Counted from the stretch's first letter, positions 46,031-56,317 are shown. The stretch: 64,000 nucleotides of DNA from Fragilaria crotonensis (GCA_022925895.1 JAKSYS010000007.1:1-64000); one strand, 5' to 3'. Made by a program: numbers and translations. Notes: generated by a model not told the origin, from the sequence alone.

Positions 46031-47050
46031 TTATTGAACACACGTTGCACCACCTAGCGTTTTTGAGCTTTCTCTTTTCATAGCAACACACGGAACATAC
46101 ACGCTTCTTACACTTCCGACACAGTGCTTTGAAGGCTTATTGCATTCAATACAAGCATCATTGTTGTCACAAGCTTTCAAACTTCCTGTCATCGGCTGTT
46201 TTGAAGGTTTATTGCATTTAATGCAAGCATCATTGTCATCACCAGCTTTCCTCTTTCCTCTCACCGTACTTTGTTTCCCAAAGTACACTGATTTCCTTAG
46301 ACAATCCCGAACCTTTTTCCTTACTTCTTTCGTGTTGATACCTTTCCAAACGTTTTCTCTTAAGTGCAGATTCTTGAAGTCCAATGTGCGATCAAGGTAC
46401 GGAATGCATTTGCGTTGCCCCTTCCCACACAGTACATCCTTTTTTCCATGTTTTGCGATTATCAAAAAACTTTCATTTTCCTTTTCCAAATTATTGCGTA
46501 TAAACTTCAACGCATTGTCGACAAATGGCAATGGAGACTTCTCGTGTGAAAGAGCAAGGACTTGCCAACACAGATTCTTCTTCTCATCTTCTGATGCAGC
46601 ATTTTGGAAGTCCTTCTTGAAACTTGAAAGAAATGGAGCAATATGCTCTATAGACGATGGCACGAATTCACTTCCCTGCAAGAGCGCCGTGGTTGTATGT
46701 GCTCCATCAGTCATCTTTTTGTTGTCTTGAATCTTTGCTGGTGACATTGTCACCAACAGTGGACGATCTTGTTCCTCTACTGCCTTCGCTTCACCCTTTC
46801 TTGCTGGTGACTTCGTCAACGATGGATTATCCTGCTTTCGCTGTCCTAGACCACCCAACTGCTCTTCACCACTAGCCTTCTTCCCTTTGTTCTTTGTTTG
46901 TCGAGGCTTTCGCAACCGCTTCGCTACATCAACATTATTCATCTGGCACAAATCTCTTTCCCTGCCAACCAACAGTGCTTCTTTTGACAATGGTTGCCAC
47001 CCCGATAATTTGGCTAAATCAGGAAACGCGTGTTCTGGGTCGGGCATCAT
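46031..47050 (-). CDS. MULE-associated ORF, C-terminal part of transposase or second protein
   Basis: Open frame of 339 codons downstream of, and in line with, the transposase core. Basic linker, then a helical region (FLSSFKKDFQNAASEDEKKN), and a Cys-rich end where DACI(K/E)CNKPSK is repeated twice, followed by CVGSVRSVYVPC. The C-terminal cysteines could form a zinc knuckle that binds DNA. No homologue is recognised. Spacing and strand suggest it belongs to the element rather than the host. A linking piece lies at 47352-47050 (RRMFAHYFHDVYVSLFQLID). Confidence 0.5.
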   Translation of the reverse strand: MMPDPEHAFPDLAKLSGWQPLSKEALLVGRERDLCQMNNVDVAKRLRKPRQTKNKGKKASGEEQLGGLGQRKQDNPSLTKSPARKGEAKAVEEQDRPLLVTMSPAKIQDNKKMTDGAHTTTALLQGSEFVPSSIEHIAPFLSSFKKDFQNAASEDEKKNLCWQVLALSHEKSPLPFVDNALKFIRNNLEKENESFLIIAKHGKKDVLCGKGQRKCIPYLDRTLDFKNLHLRENVWKGINTKEVRKKVRDCLRKSVYFGKQSTVRGKRKAGDDNDACIKCNKPSKQPMTGSLKACDNNDACIECNKPSKHCVGSVRSVYVPCVAMKRESSKTLGGATCVQ

Positions 47051-47616
47051 TAGTTTCCCCCAAACGAAAGCAACTGTTCTAACCCCTTGCTGGGACGAAG
47101 ATATTTTTTGTACTCATCTGTTCCTTCTCGAACCGACCCAAAGTTGCTGCTTGCTATTCTGTCAATCAGTTGAAACAAGCTCACGTACACGTCATGAAAA
47201 TAGTGAGCAAACATTCGTCTTGATGTGGGAATCTTCCTGCCCATGCCCTTGACATTGCCATTGCTGTCGCAAGTGATGTCACCTTTCACGTCGTGCACCA
47301 TGACACAAAAATCACGGATGAAAATCAATGATTTTAAACCACTTTGCGCCATATCCCGTGTCCCGTGACCTTGGGAAGCGCCCCTTCTCTATGTCACATA
47401 TCTCATTCTCCTTGTCAGTGATGACACAACCAAAATTTACGCTTGTAGGGTAACACACGTATCACAAAGATAAACATGTACGTGTACTCACATTTCATAC
47501 TCGTCTTGGAAAAGTATCCCTCGGCGCATCCAGCTGTAGATCCAGGTCTTTATTACTCTAACCTGCCTCTTAGCAGAATCATCCTTCCCTCTCCGATAAC
47601 CCAAGCCTTTACAATT

Positions 47617-48678
47617 TCATCTCCAGCCTTGATCAACAAGGTGCCACCCACATCGAGTACGTACTGCATTGACATAATATGTGGAGATGGCAAAGTCAAC
47701 TTGTGACATTTCTTGGGAATCACTGTCAGTCATGATAAGTTTCACGGAATGTAGTGATTGCACACCAAGAAGCACAGGAAGGGCTTCTTGGAAGAGCCAA
47801 TGGAAAAACCAAGATCTTTCATTTGGGGCAAAGCACCTGACAATCACAGTTACCTTTGCATTTGAATCTTTCACAGAGAGTGTCAGCAATGGTCTGCTTT
47901 CATTGTTTGTCTCGTGAGTGCCATCATCGCATACAACTTCGGGAAAAGCGTGAAACAGGCGTCTGCCTTCTGGTAAAACCCAACAACACGCAATGAGTAT
48001 ATCCTGGTCTTCCCTTGCACCAACCGCAAGTCTGCTTTCAAAAGCATATTTCTTAAAAGCAGAAGTCTCTGCCACCTCCAGAGGTACTGGCTTCTCATGA
48101 AAAGGTGAAGTGTCATCAGTGTCATCGTCAGTTGGGATAACAGAAAGGCTGGTTAGTTCACCTGATAAATCATGAGGAATGGCTTCAGTGTGTGCAGCCT
48201 TTACACCGTTACCACGTAGTTCTTTTGATTTGCCATGATGATACAGACAGACGTAGGAGGCACCACCTTTTTGTAAGTAACTCAACATATTCTCACAGGG
48301 CGAAGACTCCGATGCTGTTGTGGTAGCATTGTTAACATTGGGGGAAGCCATGAAGTATTTTGCCATTCTTGTAAATCCTTGCACATATGCCATCTGACCA
48401 CGAGTAAAAATCTGACCTGTACAAGTTTTAGTAAACAGAGCAGCTTGGGCGGGCTGGATGTTGGCAACACTCATTGCAGCGACAGTTTGCAGGGTGGATA
48501 TGTCAAGAAAGCGTTTACGATTCCTTATTTTGTTGGCAACAAGAAGAGGAGGATGACCAGTGTGCTGGTTATCTCCAATTCCACAAACAAGGAAAAAGCT
48601 ATTGTGGTCAATTCGGAGTGTGAATTTGACACGACAGGTGCAGGAGGTACCACGTAGAGTAGAATTGCGACGCTTCAA
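47617..48678 (-). CDS. MULE-type transposase, zinc-finger and DDE core
   Basis: 353 codons. The N-terminal part CTCRVKFTLRIDHNSFFLVC...GDNQHTGHPP has the Cys/His pattern of a FAR1/WRKY-GCM-like zinc-binding fold. The core FPEVVCDDGTHETN holds the first catalytic Asp and KLIMTDSDSQEMSQ the second. CFAPNERSWFFHWLFQEALP and RTRCGWHLVDQGW are typical of the MULE family. The third acidic residue would lie beyond the stop at 47617, so the frame is probably interrupted. This is a cut-and-paste transposase acting in the nucleus. The N-terminus continues upstream in broken frames to about 49197. Confidence 0.85.
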   Translation of the reverse strand: MKRRNSTLRGTSCTCRVKFTLRIDHNSFFLVCGIGDNQHTGHPPLLVANKIRNRKRFLDISTLQTVAAMSVANIQPAQAALFTKTCTGQIFTRGQMAYVQGFTRMAKYFMASPNVNNATTTASESSPCENMLSYLQKGGASYVCLYHHGKSKELRGNGVKAAHTEAIPHDLSGELTSLSVIPTDDDTDDTSPFHEKPVPLEVAETSAFKKYAFESRLAVGAREDQDILIACCWVLPEGRRLFHAFPEVVCDDGTHETNNESRPLLTLSVKDSNAKVTVIVRCFAPNERSWFFHWLFQEALPVLLGVQSLHSVKLIMTDSDSQEMSQVDFAISTYYVNAVRTRCGWHLVDQGWR

Positions 48679-49332
48679 TGCTATGCCAGAACTCTTGCAC
48701 CCACGGGCATTCTTCTTATCACCAGTGTAGGTGGTAACACGCTAAGAATCGGTTCCAGTACTTTGGTTCAGTGTGCAGGACATTCCTCCTTGTTCAGACG
48801 AATACTTGCGGAAATTACTGCATTTCAATACATGTTGGTCAGTCAGTAGTACATCTGTGACATTGTTTGGGGAACGCAAACCATAACCATTGGAAACAAG
48901 GGCACAATTCCCAACTGATTTGGCAGCTTGGAGTAAGTCAGTGATAAGACTATGGCCTCCTGAATCCTTTCAAAATCCACCATTGATGGGATAAAGAGAT
49001 GGACTGAACCGAATAATATGCTTGGAACCCTTGTACATGGAGGTAGTGTACTGAAAGAGGTTGTACTCGGTTTCCAATGATGCATTGAAATCATCGGTTG
49101 CATGACAAAAATGACCTTTGAAAGGCAAAGAAGCAGTCCATGACATAGCCTTGAGAGCAGATAGAGTCTGGTCCACTGGATGTGGATCCTGCATCAATGG
49201 TACTTCTTGTTGTGGATGATCCTAAAGAGAATGAAACATGGGGCTGGTAACAAAATAATTGGTAGGTGGGTGCTGTAGTAACGCAAGCAAAATGACAACA
49301 GATAGAGAGCAAACAAGAGCAAAAACAGAATA

Positions 49333-50598
49333 ATGGCAACAAGGACTGATTATAAAACTGCCGCAACAGTACCAGTAGGAGCGTCTGTCAGCGAACGTCG
49401 CTTTTCTGTGTCGTTGGACCGAACGCTATCCGAACGAGGTTTGAATCTCATAACAGCAGTGTCCGGTTGTCACCTTGCAGCATGGTTTTTTCAGGGGGGC
49501 CGGTCACACCCTTTCATCATTGACTGTAATCTTGCCCAGGGCAGGGGGGACCTCCTCGGTGCAGGGTACTATCATGCGAGTCAACAGCTAGATCCCGGTA
49601 CAGTACGGCATATCCAATCGTCCGATACAATCTATGTAAATGCAAGAGGGTTCGCCGTGTTTGTTGAAACCATCCTTCCAAACATCACCACACCCATCGT
49701 CTTACTGGTGGGCCAATATTACCATCATGATATACATTTGATTCCTGAAGAAACCGAAATGACATTGTTGAATACCTCATGCATTGTCAGACTCTTTGCT
49801 CAGAATCTTGAAGAATACTTTCATCAGCCGCACCATCCCAAACTAGCGCCTTGGCCCTATGGTATTCAGCCATATTCCTACGGCCCTAACCGTACGCATC
49901 CATGGCCGAGTGAATTCTTGAGTGAAGCTTTTTGGAGGCTCCAGAATGACATTACCAGCACCAAAACGAAGGGCATCATGCACGGGTATCTCACCCAACG
50001 TACTAATCCGAAACGAAAGAACATCCCGTCCGGTCCAAAACTTCACTATGCCGAGTATTATGACGAAATTGCCCGACACCGATTCATCCTCTCTCCTGAT
50101 GGGGACCGACCCGAATGTTACCGAACATTTGAAGCCATTGCTCTTGGGACTATACCAATCACGGAGTTGTCAGCGTCGCTTCACCGTCATCTGCAACCCG
50201 CACCAATTCTGTTCGAAACGTCTGATTGGAATCTTAACGAGACGCAGGCCATGGAAAGAATGGGGGTATCCCAGTTTCCGACGGTGAACCGGATGTTAGT
50301 TTTGGAAGAGTATTGGTTGGACTACGTCGAGCGTGAGATGGGTGGAAGGAGCCTACGCTGGTTTGACCGCCTTGCATTGAAGAAAGCGAAACTTGATGAG
50401 TTCCAGATTCTCACAAAGGAGACGGATCTTTTATCCGGGGTGACGGCTTATAGGCATGGGTAAGTACGCCAACAGAATCAGATCAAATGTATCCCATTTA
50501 GTGATTCCTGTGTTAGATGGGGCGAGCTCGGTGCTTCGAATTTTTCTGTAATTGTGGTGGTGGCATTAGTTGTCCTTGCTAAACAGCTGTCACGATGA
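49333..50598 (+). CDS. Exostosin-like (GT47-type) glycosyltransferase
   Basis: The main exon ends at 50459 (CATGG before GTAAGT). A 57-nt intron at 50460-50516 (GTAAGT...GTTAG) leads to a short last exon, 50517-50598, that adds a hydrophobic helix (FSVIVVVALVVLAKQL) and a stop. Without the splice the frame ends at 50463. RHRFILSPDGDRPECYRTFEAIALGTIPI matches the C-terminal half of exostosin/GT47 domains, where the nucleotide sugar binds. TILPNITTPIVLLVGQYYHH is in the N-terminal half. The first four codons (MATR) lie in the end of the neighbouring MULE, so the native N-terminus was probably lost or lies elsewhere. A secretory or Golgi role would be expected but no signal is visible. The sugar is unknown. 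Confidence 0.75.
50460..50516 (+). other. Proposed intron of the exostosin-like gene
   Basis: GTAAGT donor and GTTAG acceptor, 57 nt. Splicing opens a frame that ends in a membrane-type helix. Not supported by a second copy, because the homologous copy is truncated before this point. Confidence 0.45.
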
Positions 50599-51171
50599 AT
50601 TCCACACCGTATTTACATATCGCAAGTAGAAGACCATATCATACTAACTACCTCGTATCGCCTCGTCAGTTTCGTCATGTCTACATATCAGCTGGTATAT
50701 GATAATGACAAACGCACAATTCGGTTGAACCACGCAAGGTCAAACGGCGTGGATCGAGAGAACACAAGTGGCTCCGTCGAACGGATTGTGACGTTCAGGT
50801 CTCATGTCTGTATGGAGGATCATTATTCCAAAACGAGTCGAAAACGGTGCGGTTGTCCGATGGTCGCATGTCGTGCATAACTCGGAGTGCCATACCAAAC
50901 ACCAAGTGGGAGCCAAACCCAAACTCGTGCCAACACATTTTGCATCAAGGCAACATGGACGACCCACAACGGATGAAACAGACACATGATACACAACCGC
51001 CTTGTTGTTGCTAATTTCAGTTTCAAAAATAATCACCCGTTGGAATTTCAGTTTCGAAAACTCACTCGCAGCGTGTTGGCTCTTCATTCGTTTCATCACT
51101 CTTTTTTTATTTTGGTTCACAAAAACACAAAGTATCTCATAAATCAAAGACCCGTCCAACGCCGCAATATC
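50599..51171. other. Intergenic, 5' flank of the Cys-rich gene
   Basis: Divergent short frames only. An in-frame open stretch from 50986 to the chosen Met at 51172 has no signal-peptide character and is probably leader. Confidence 0.4.
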
Positions 51172-52176
51172 ATGTTTCGATTCTTGTTTGCGTTCTCCGT
51201 TTTGATGGTAAGTTTGAAAAAAACGCGTGGAAGGACGCAACCGATCGGGTATCATCAATTTCAACCCCTCGTTACAGCATATTGCTCACGATTTGTTGTG
51301 ATCCAAAAGCCATGCGTCGTTGCTGTCGATCCGTTGTCCAGGTGTGCCAACGAGTACCACAACTTGATCTTGTGCAGCAATCAGACCCAAAGTGGATGCA
51401 GTTTGTCGTGCACGCAGGGCGAGTTCGAAAACGTTTCCAAGTACACCACGGGATTCTGTGCCCAGAATGATGATTTCTGTGGTGTTTCCATGTGTTGCCC
51501 CGCATGTTGGGAATTGACGGGTGCCTATCAGGGATGTCTCTACGAACAGTACGGATGTGATACCAGTTGCAAGAAATTCCTTCCACCGTCCGCGTCGGGT
51601 CCCGTCGCGGCGCCATCTCCAATCATGGTGGTCCAACCTCCCAATGGAGGAGGGAATAACGATGATGACAGTGTTGGTGTTTCTCCAGAATGCTTGAACA
51701 AGCAATCGGCACTTGAAACGTGCTTTACTCAGAATTTTGAAAACTGCTCGGCATCCTTTTTCACGTGTGTGAGCAATGAACCACTCGAAGAAGCGACACT
51801 CTGCCAATCGTTGAGCCAGGTTTGTCATGATGCCACCTGCTGTGAGCCTTGTGCCACTGTTGGTAAGGAGTTTGTCGAGTGCGAATTGCGTGTCCGTGGA
51901 TGCCGTGGCGACTGCTCCAATGAAGATATTGTCACTGTGACTGACAAGAAGCATAAAATGAATAACAACAAATCCAACAAGAAGACGACAACGGTGAAGA
52001 AATCGGATCAGATGAAGATGGCGATGAAGATGGCGAAAACTGATAAGAAGAAGAAGATGGCGATGGCTGCCGAGAAGGTGATGAAATCTGGCCATAAGAT
52101 GGGAAAGACCAAGGGCGACAAGGGTGGTAAAGCAATGGACAAGAAGAATGGCAAGGTCCCAAAAGGACGTGAATAG
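51172..52176 (+). CDS. Secreted protein with two 12-Cys modules and Lys/Met-rich tail
   Basis: I start at Met 51172 because MFRFLFAFSVLM is a signal-peptide core. A GTAAGT at 51208 and AAAAG at 51309 could define a 102-nt in-frame intron; translation through it is also open, so either is possible. Two modules follow with nearly the same cysteine spacing. Module 1: C-x9-C-x7-C-x3-C-x15-C-x6-C-x4-CC-x2-C-x9-C-x6-C-x3-C. Module 2: the same except x6 and x11 in the middle. They are joined by a Pro/Gly/Asn linker. After module 2 comes a tail of about 75 residues made mostly of Lys, Met, Ala, Gly and Asp, with KxxK spacing. NxS/T sites are present in the modules. No known domain is recognised. A cell-wall or extracellular role is plausible; association with biosilica is only a guess from the polylysine tail. 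Confidence 0.85.
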   Translation: MFRFLFAFSVLMVSLKKTRGRTQPIGYHQFQPLVTAYCSRFVVIQKPCVVAVDPLSRCANEYHNLILCSNQTQSGCSLSCTQGEFENVSKYTTGFCAQNDDFCGVSMCCPACWELTGAYQGCLYEQYGCDTSCKKFLPPSASGPVAAPSPIMVVQPPNGGGNNDDDSVGVSPECLNKQSALETCFTQNFENCSASFFTCVSNEPLEEATLCQSLSQVCHDATCCEPCATVGKEFVECELRVRGCRGDCSNEDIVTVTDKKHKMNNNKSNKKTTTVKKSDQMKMAMKMAKTDKKKKMAMAAEKVMKSGHKMGKTKGDKGGKAMDKKNGKVPKGRE

Positions 52177-52577
52177 AATTCTCGACAGTAGTTGCATGGT
52201 TCATGACTTGTTCGAGGATGAATCACCGTAATGAAGAATAGAATTCGTTTGCAAATATTTGATGGAATGGTAGTCTGTTCGTAGGTCGTTGGTGGGCGTA
52301 GTATTGATTGAGTTAGAGTTGCATGCCGAGCTCGCGCTGCCATGACGTTGCAGATTGCGATCATGGGCGAAGCAGTCGATGCTAGTAGATGGGTAGGGAA
52401 GATGGGAATCGTTGCAATGATGAAGAGCAATAAACATCACGGCAATAGCAATGGATGGCGAGCGATATCAATCAAAAAGTTCTTGTTTCATTAAAATAGA
52501 GAAGTCGATTTTCCTGTGAGTCATGCCTGGGGCGTCACCTGTGCTGAGTGATTCAGACGTCTAGCGCCTACTCACAT
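52177..52577. other. Convergent intergenic spacer
   Basis: 3' flanks of the Cys-rich gene (+) and the small membrane protein gene (-). No other gene. Confidence 0.45.
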
Positions 52578-52991
52578 CTATCTGCCACGCTGAAACTCTT
52601 CAGCGTGGTCGACTTCATTGGGGTTATCTCGTGCAAAGATGGCATGATAGTCCTCGTCCTTCTTGTACATTCCCTTCTGAAAATCCCACTTAGGATCTCG
52701 TCCAACATCTCGTGATCCAGAGTTATTAAATGCCCCTCGTCGAATCTGTGCTGCCGACAAACTCTCTTCCTTATCCGTCAATCGTCCAACCCATTGAATG
52801 GCAAGGAATGGAATGGAAAACGCCACGCCTAAAAAGGTTAATGTGCCAAACAATACTTTGGATTGCGATGGTCTCGTGGTTGATGTTGCTGTTGTTGTTC
52901 TTGTACCACCTGCCATGGAGGATGACGGCGTCTTTTTCACCAAGTGTCGTGCAAGCTCACGAGCCACATGCGGTGGAATCTTGGATGTCAT
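52578..52991 (-). CDS. Small one-helix membrane protein
   Basis: Intact frame of 137 codons. The N-terminus is basic and Ser/Thr-rich (TTTATSTTRPSQSK), then one helix VLFGTLTFLGVAFSIPFLAIQW, then a charged C-terminus with a conserved-looking DPKWDFQKGMYKKDEDY. Layout and helix (Gly, then Ile-Pro-Phe-Leu-Ala) recall small nuclear-encoded mitochondrial inner-membrane subunits such as cytochrome c oxidase VIIc/VIII-type proteins, but similarity is too weak to name it. The basic, hydroxylated N-terminus would suit mitochondrial import. Confidence 0.7.
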   Translation of the reverse strand: MTSKIPPHVARELARHLVKKTPSSSMAGGTRTTTATSTTRPSQSKVLFGTLTFLGVAFSIPFLAIQWVGRLTDKEESLSAAQIRRGAFNNSGSRDVGRDPKWDFQKGMYKKDEDYHAIFARDNPNEVDHAEEFQRGR

Positions 52992-53913
52992 GGTCTTTCG
53001 TTCGTCGTCGCTGAGCTACTTGCTACCGGTGGATGTGTGCATACTTGATGCGCGTTTCTTCTTTTTATGCGGCTGTCATCCATACCACCAGTGATACCCC
53101 GTGGATACGCACCCCACTACAAGCGAAACAGAGTACTGTACTGTACTGTAGTATGCATAATGCATACATACTACATAGTACGTTACCTCGTACATGAATT
53201 ACAGAACTACTACTCGTACACTCGTACCCTCGTACAAGTGGTTTTCTACCACACATAGGGTTATCACTGACTCAGCCTCCATTCCCTTTTTACTGTAGTA
53301 TGGAGTACTTGTACTGTAACCCGTACTCAAATACTGGAATACACCTACAGAGTAGACTTCGTTGATTCCTTTGTCATTCGACGACAGCGTCGGACCCATG
53401 AATTTATGGATTCCAAAAATTGTTGCAGACTCGAGATGCCCCAGACGTCACGAGAACACAATCACCGTGGAGGTCCATCGTACACATGCAACACACATCC
53501 ATGAATAACTTCGTGCACGTCCATCAAAACATCTATGTATATATATATATCCATATCTCATACACACCATGCATTCACATTGATCATATAAATTCATGCG
53601 TGCGTCCCCCTTCACATGCGACAGTAATATATAGGCAGAAAGTGAAAGCAATTTGTGTCATGAGCTTGTATGTGTGACATATTCTTAGTACTATAGTCTG
53701 ATCTCTGATCTACATGTTCTTTCTTCGATATATCATATATCTATTGCGAAATATGTAACTGGAAGTAGACTTTACAATCGAATCTGAGAACAATTTTGAA
53801 TATTCAAATGTTTCTTGTTCAATCCAGGTATCCACACAACATTTGCAGCTGCGGACTGCGGACAACGTACCACTGTCGGTTTTATCGCACATCCCACGTT
53901 CCTCCACGACAAC
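52992..53913. other. Intergenic between divergent genes
   Basis: Bidirectional promoter region for the small membrane protein (-) and the KDEL-receptor-like gene (+). It contains a self-complementary stretch near 53145-53180 (TGTAGTATGCATAATGCATA...ACTACATA) and a TATATATA run near 53537. No gene supported. Confidence 0.45.
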
Positions 53914-54777
53914 ATGCCCAACACATTTCGAATGGCTGGGGATTTCCTGCACGTAATTGCAATGTGTATGATTCTTCATCGGCTGTTGGTCAAGAAGAAT
54001 GCTCAAGGTACTGTATTGCTCAGGGATCGAATGTTGAATGTCGAGTGTGTCATGCTCATCGCTCAGGCGACAGTGCGCAGGCGCTTAAAATGCTTTCACT
54101 TGTCAGTCTCACAATGCAAACCATACACAACAACAACACACACAATTCACAACAGGTGTTTCGCTCAAGACTCAAGATGCACTGCTTGGTATCAGCATCA
54201 CGCGATTCATGGTACACTGTTTCAGTCCTTATCCCTTTGCACCAACTTGCTTTGAGATGGAACTTTTCGACGGAGCAATCATGATGTTTTGCATTTTGGC
54301 ATCACTTGTCATTTGTGCCTCGATTCGGCGTTACAATCAGCTCAAATCAACATGTCGACCTGAGCAGGATATGGCTGAATCAAGGGTTGGCACTACGCCG
54401 TCGCTATGGTTTTTATTTTGAGTTTGGCAGGATTTACATCGGCTGAAGGATTTCACATTCGGCCCCTTCGAATCTTGTGGATCTCCTCACTTTTCTGAGA
54501 ACCACTTTCACTGATTCCACAGGTCATCCTGTACCGATGCTATCGTCAGGTCGAAGCCTTTACCGGGGCATCATTTCTACTTCTCATGGGGTTATACCGA
54601 CTGGTATACCTTGCGGATTGGATCGTTACCGGCAACTACCACCACATGCATAAAGACGACTTTTATGCGCCGTACCGTTTCTGGAACGTTCTGAGTTGGG
54701 TTGCACAAGTATCGATTGCTTCGTGGGCACTATTTTGGCCGGATGGAACCAACCATGGTCACCTGCCCACGGCATGA
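53914..54777 (+). CDS. KDEL (ER-retention) receptor-like protein, interrupted as sequenced
   Basis: The start Met (MPNTFRMAGDFLHVIA) matches the first helix of ERD2 proteins. The intron is 54008-54155 (148 nt, G|GT phase), spliced to GVSLKTQDALLGISITRFM, the conserved second helix. The third helix ends near 54330. Next come VFILSLAGFTSAEG and FHIRPLRILWISS (counterpart of the family's FTPLEILW), EPLSLIPQ, and SFLLLMGLYRLVYLADW, the best-conserved ERD2 segment. Two defects: a frame change near 54385 that one extra G in a GGG run would repair, and an in-frame TGA at about 54494, between LRILWISSLF and EPLSLIPQ. These receptors bind K/HDEL tails in the Golgi and return ER residents by COPI. The C-terminal helix is atypical; a hydrophobic frame at 54777-54870 may belong to it. 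Confidence 0.72.
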
Positions 54778-56317
54778 CTCAGGCGATGCACTTTTGGCGA
54801 GATGCGTACTGGGGCATATGCCCGCTACTTTTGCTCTTCATCTTGGCATGTCGTTTAGATCTGAGACAAGCGGTTGTTGAGGAGAGTAGTGAAGGAGCTA
54901 CGTACGTATACGACATATCGTGTCCAGAAGATTGGACACATTATCCTGTGCAGGTTTGTTTTCTGTTGTTGTCACTTTCGCCTCTTCCTTGCCTCTGTTG
55001 GGGTTTTGGCCACAATGCAAGTTCCATGTCCGTCATGCTGTCCATGCTGTCCATGCTGTCGATGGGGATGAACTTGGCCTGCTCCACCGAGATCAAATAA
55101 ACCAACAATCAAAACCAGACAGCAACAATTATGATGAGACTACAGCAACTTTCACATTCAGGATTCCAAATGACGCCGACGGGATCACCACAGTCTAAGA
55201 TGGAATCATGACTTTTAGCTGCCTGGCTCTAAAGTAATGAACCGTTGTGGATAAGCACTGGATTTCGTTGCTTTGCGATCGCGCGCCACCGTGTCGCTCA
55301 AAGTTGGCAGGGTAAATACCATGGCGATACGATCTACCCAATGTCTACTTTTTCTTCCATCTTTGGCTATCGTTAACTGGGAGCATGGAAACTCGTCGAA
55401 ACGCTGCGACGGCGGAGGTGCAAATGTTTCGGCCCTTTCCTTCGCATTGGACATTAATGGCCTTGACACGCCGGAGTTGAGGTCATTTCTCATTTCACTT
55501 GCTCACGTCCAAGTCCATGGCTTGGATCCAAGCTCTATTTGTCATGTGCGACATTCGCACTTCGGGAACATCTGGGAACTACCGACTTGGTAAGTAATGA
55601 AACAGATGTAGAAACTACATGGAAAACCCGGATGTTCAGGAGGTCCCACGGTAGTGGAGTTTGCGGATAAGAAACCAGAACGCAAGAGAACCGTCGATTG
55701 GGTGGATGAAAAGTCTCCTGGCATGACATCGGTGTTCTCACGATCACCTGCCACGTCGGAATAGACGTCATGATGGTTTCAAAGTCATCGTAAATGGAAA
55801 ATATGGTTAAATGTTGGATTCTCCGATCTCGACACGTCGTATTCCACTTCATAAATAAAGATGCTCTACCTAAAGTAGGGAAAATGTCACCGTCGTGATT
55901 GAAGAGTTCGTAGAGAGAAAGTGCCCAGACTACGGCTAAACCTCTCGTTTTGTCGTGCATGGACGAGCGATGGCTATTTCCATCCAGAAATCTCTGCTAT
56001 ATTGTTTGGGTTCTTACTATAGAGTTGGGAATTTGCCACCATGTACAGGCAAGATAGTATGTTTCTACACAACCGTCGAATCACCATCCACTTGAATAAG
56101 GTCCAAGACAAAATATGTCATCCACTAAAAAAGCAATAGTCCTTCTTGTCTGTCGTGATGTGGGTGGACGACCACCCTACTTTCCAAATGATATAGTGAG
56201 ATGGTACATCAACTCGAATACACTTCCACTCATCGACATCGCGACGCTTGTATTACTCGGGATATGTCGCAACAAATGACATTGGAACGCCTCAAACCCC
56301 GCCTGTAGGCACCTCTG
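54778..56317. other. No gene clearly supported
   Basis: Several short frames. The minus-strand segment 55960-55535 shares short matches with the minus strand of about 63040-62700 (for example IQHL..F...DDFE versus RQHLSSFRMNDDF, and INHEGD versus FNHDGD), so a diverged repeat or decayed gene is likely. TGTCCATGC is repeated near 55035-55060. Confidence 0.35.

Larger units (their letters stand above)
46031..49343 (-). mobile_element. Mutator-like (MULE) transposon, partial
   Basis: The minus-strand order from 49343 is: purine-rich end, N-terminal segment (HPVDQTLSALKAMSWTASLP, 49197-48970), zinc finger and DDE core, and C-terminal ORF. The right border is placed at about 49343 because beyond it the sequence is homologous to the 5' part of the second exostosin-like copy (36481 onward), which has no transposon there. 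Long TIRs typical of MULEs were not confirmed; the left border is unknown. Confidence 0.75.

Noticed and set aside
43889-49343. LTR retrotransposon, because similar 340-bp sequences lie in direct orientation at both ends
   Set aside because: The repeated piece contains transposase N-terminal coding sequence and the interior encodes a MULE transposase, not GAG-POL. A second partial insertion or tandem fragment is more likely.
51208-51277. 70-nt intron ending at TTACAG in the Cys-rich gene
   Set aside because: It would shift the frame into an immediate stop. A 102-nt intron ending at 51309, or no intron, keeps the frame.
51286-52197. Minus-strand open frame of 303 codons opposite the Cys-rich gene
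   Set aside because: Shadow of the plus-strand gene; His/Leu-rich artefact of reading Lys/Met codons backwards.
55535-55960. Protein kinase fragment (AVVWALSLYEL resembles subdomain IX)
   Set aside because: No other kinase motif (glycine loop, HRD, DFG) occurs on either side in any frame.
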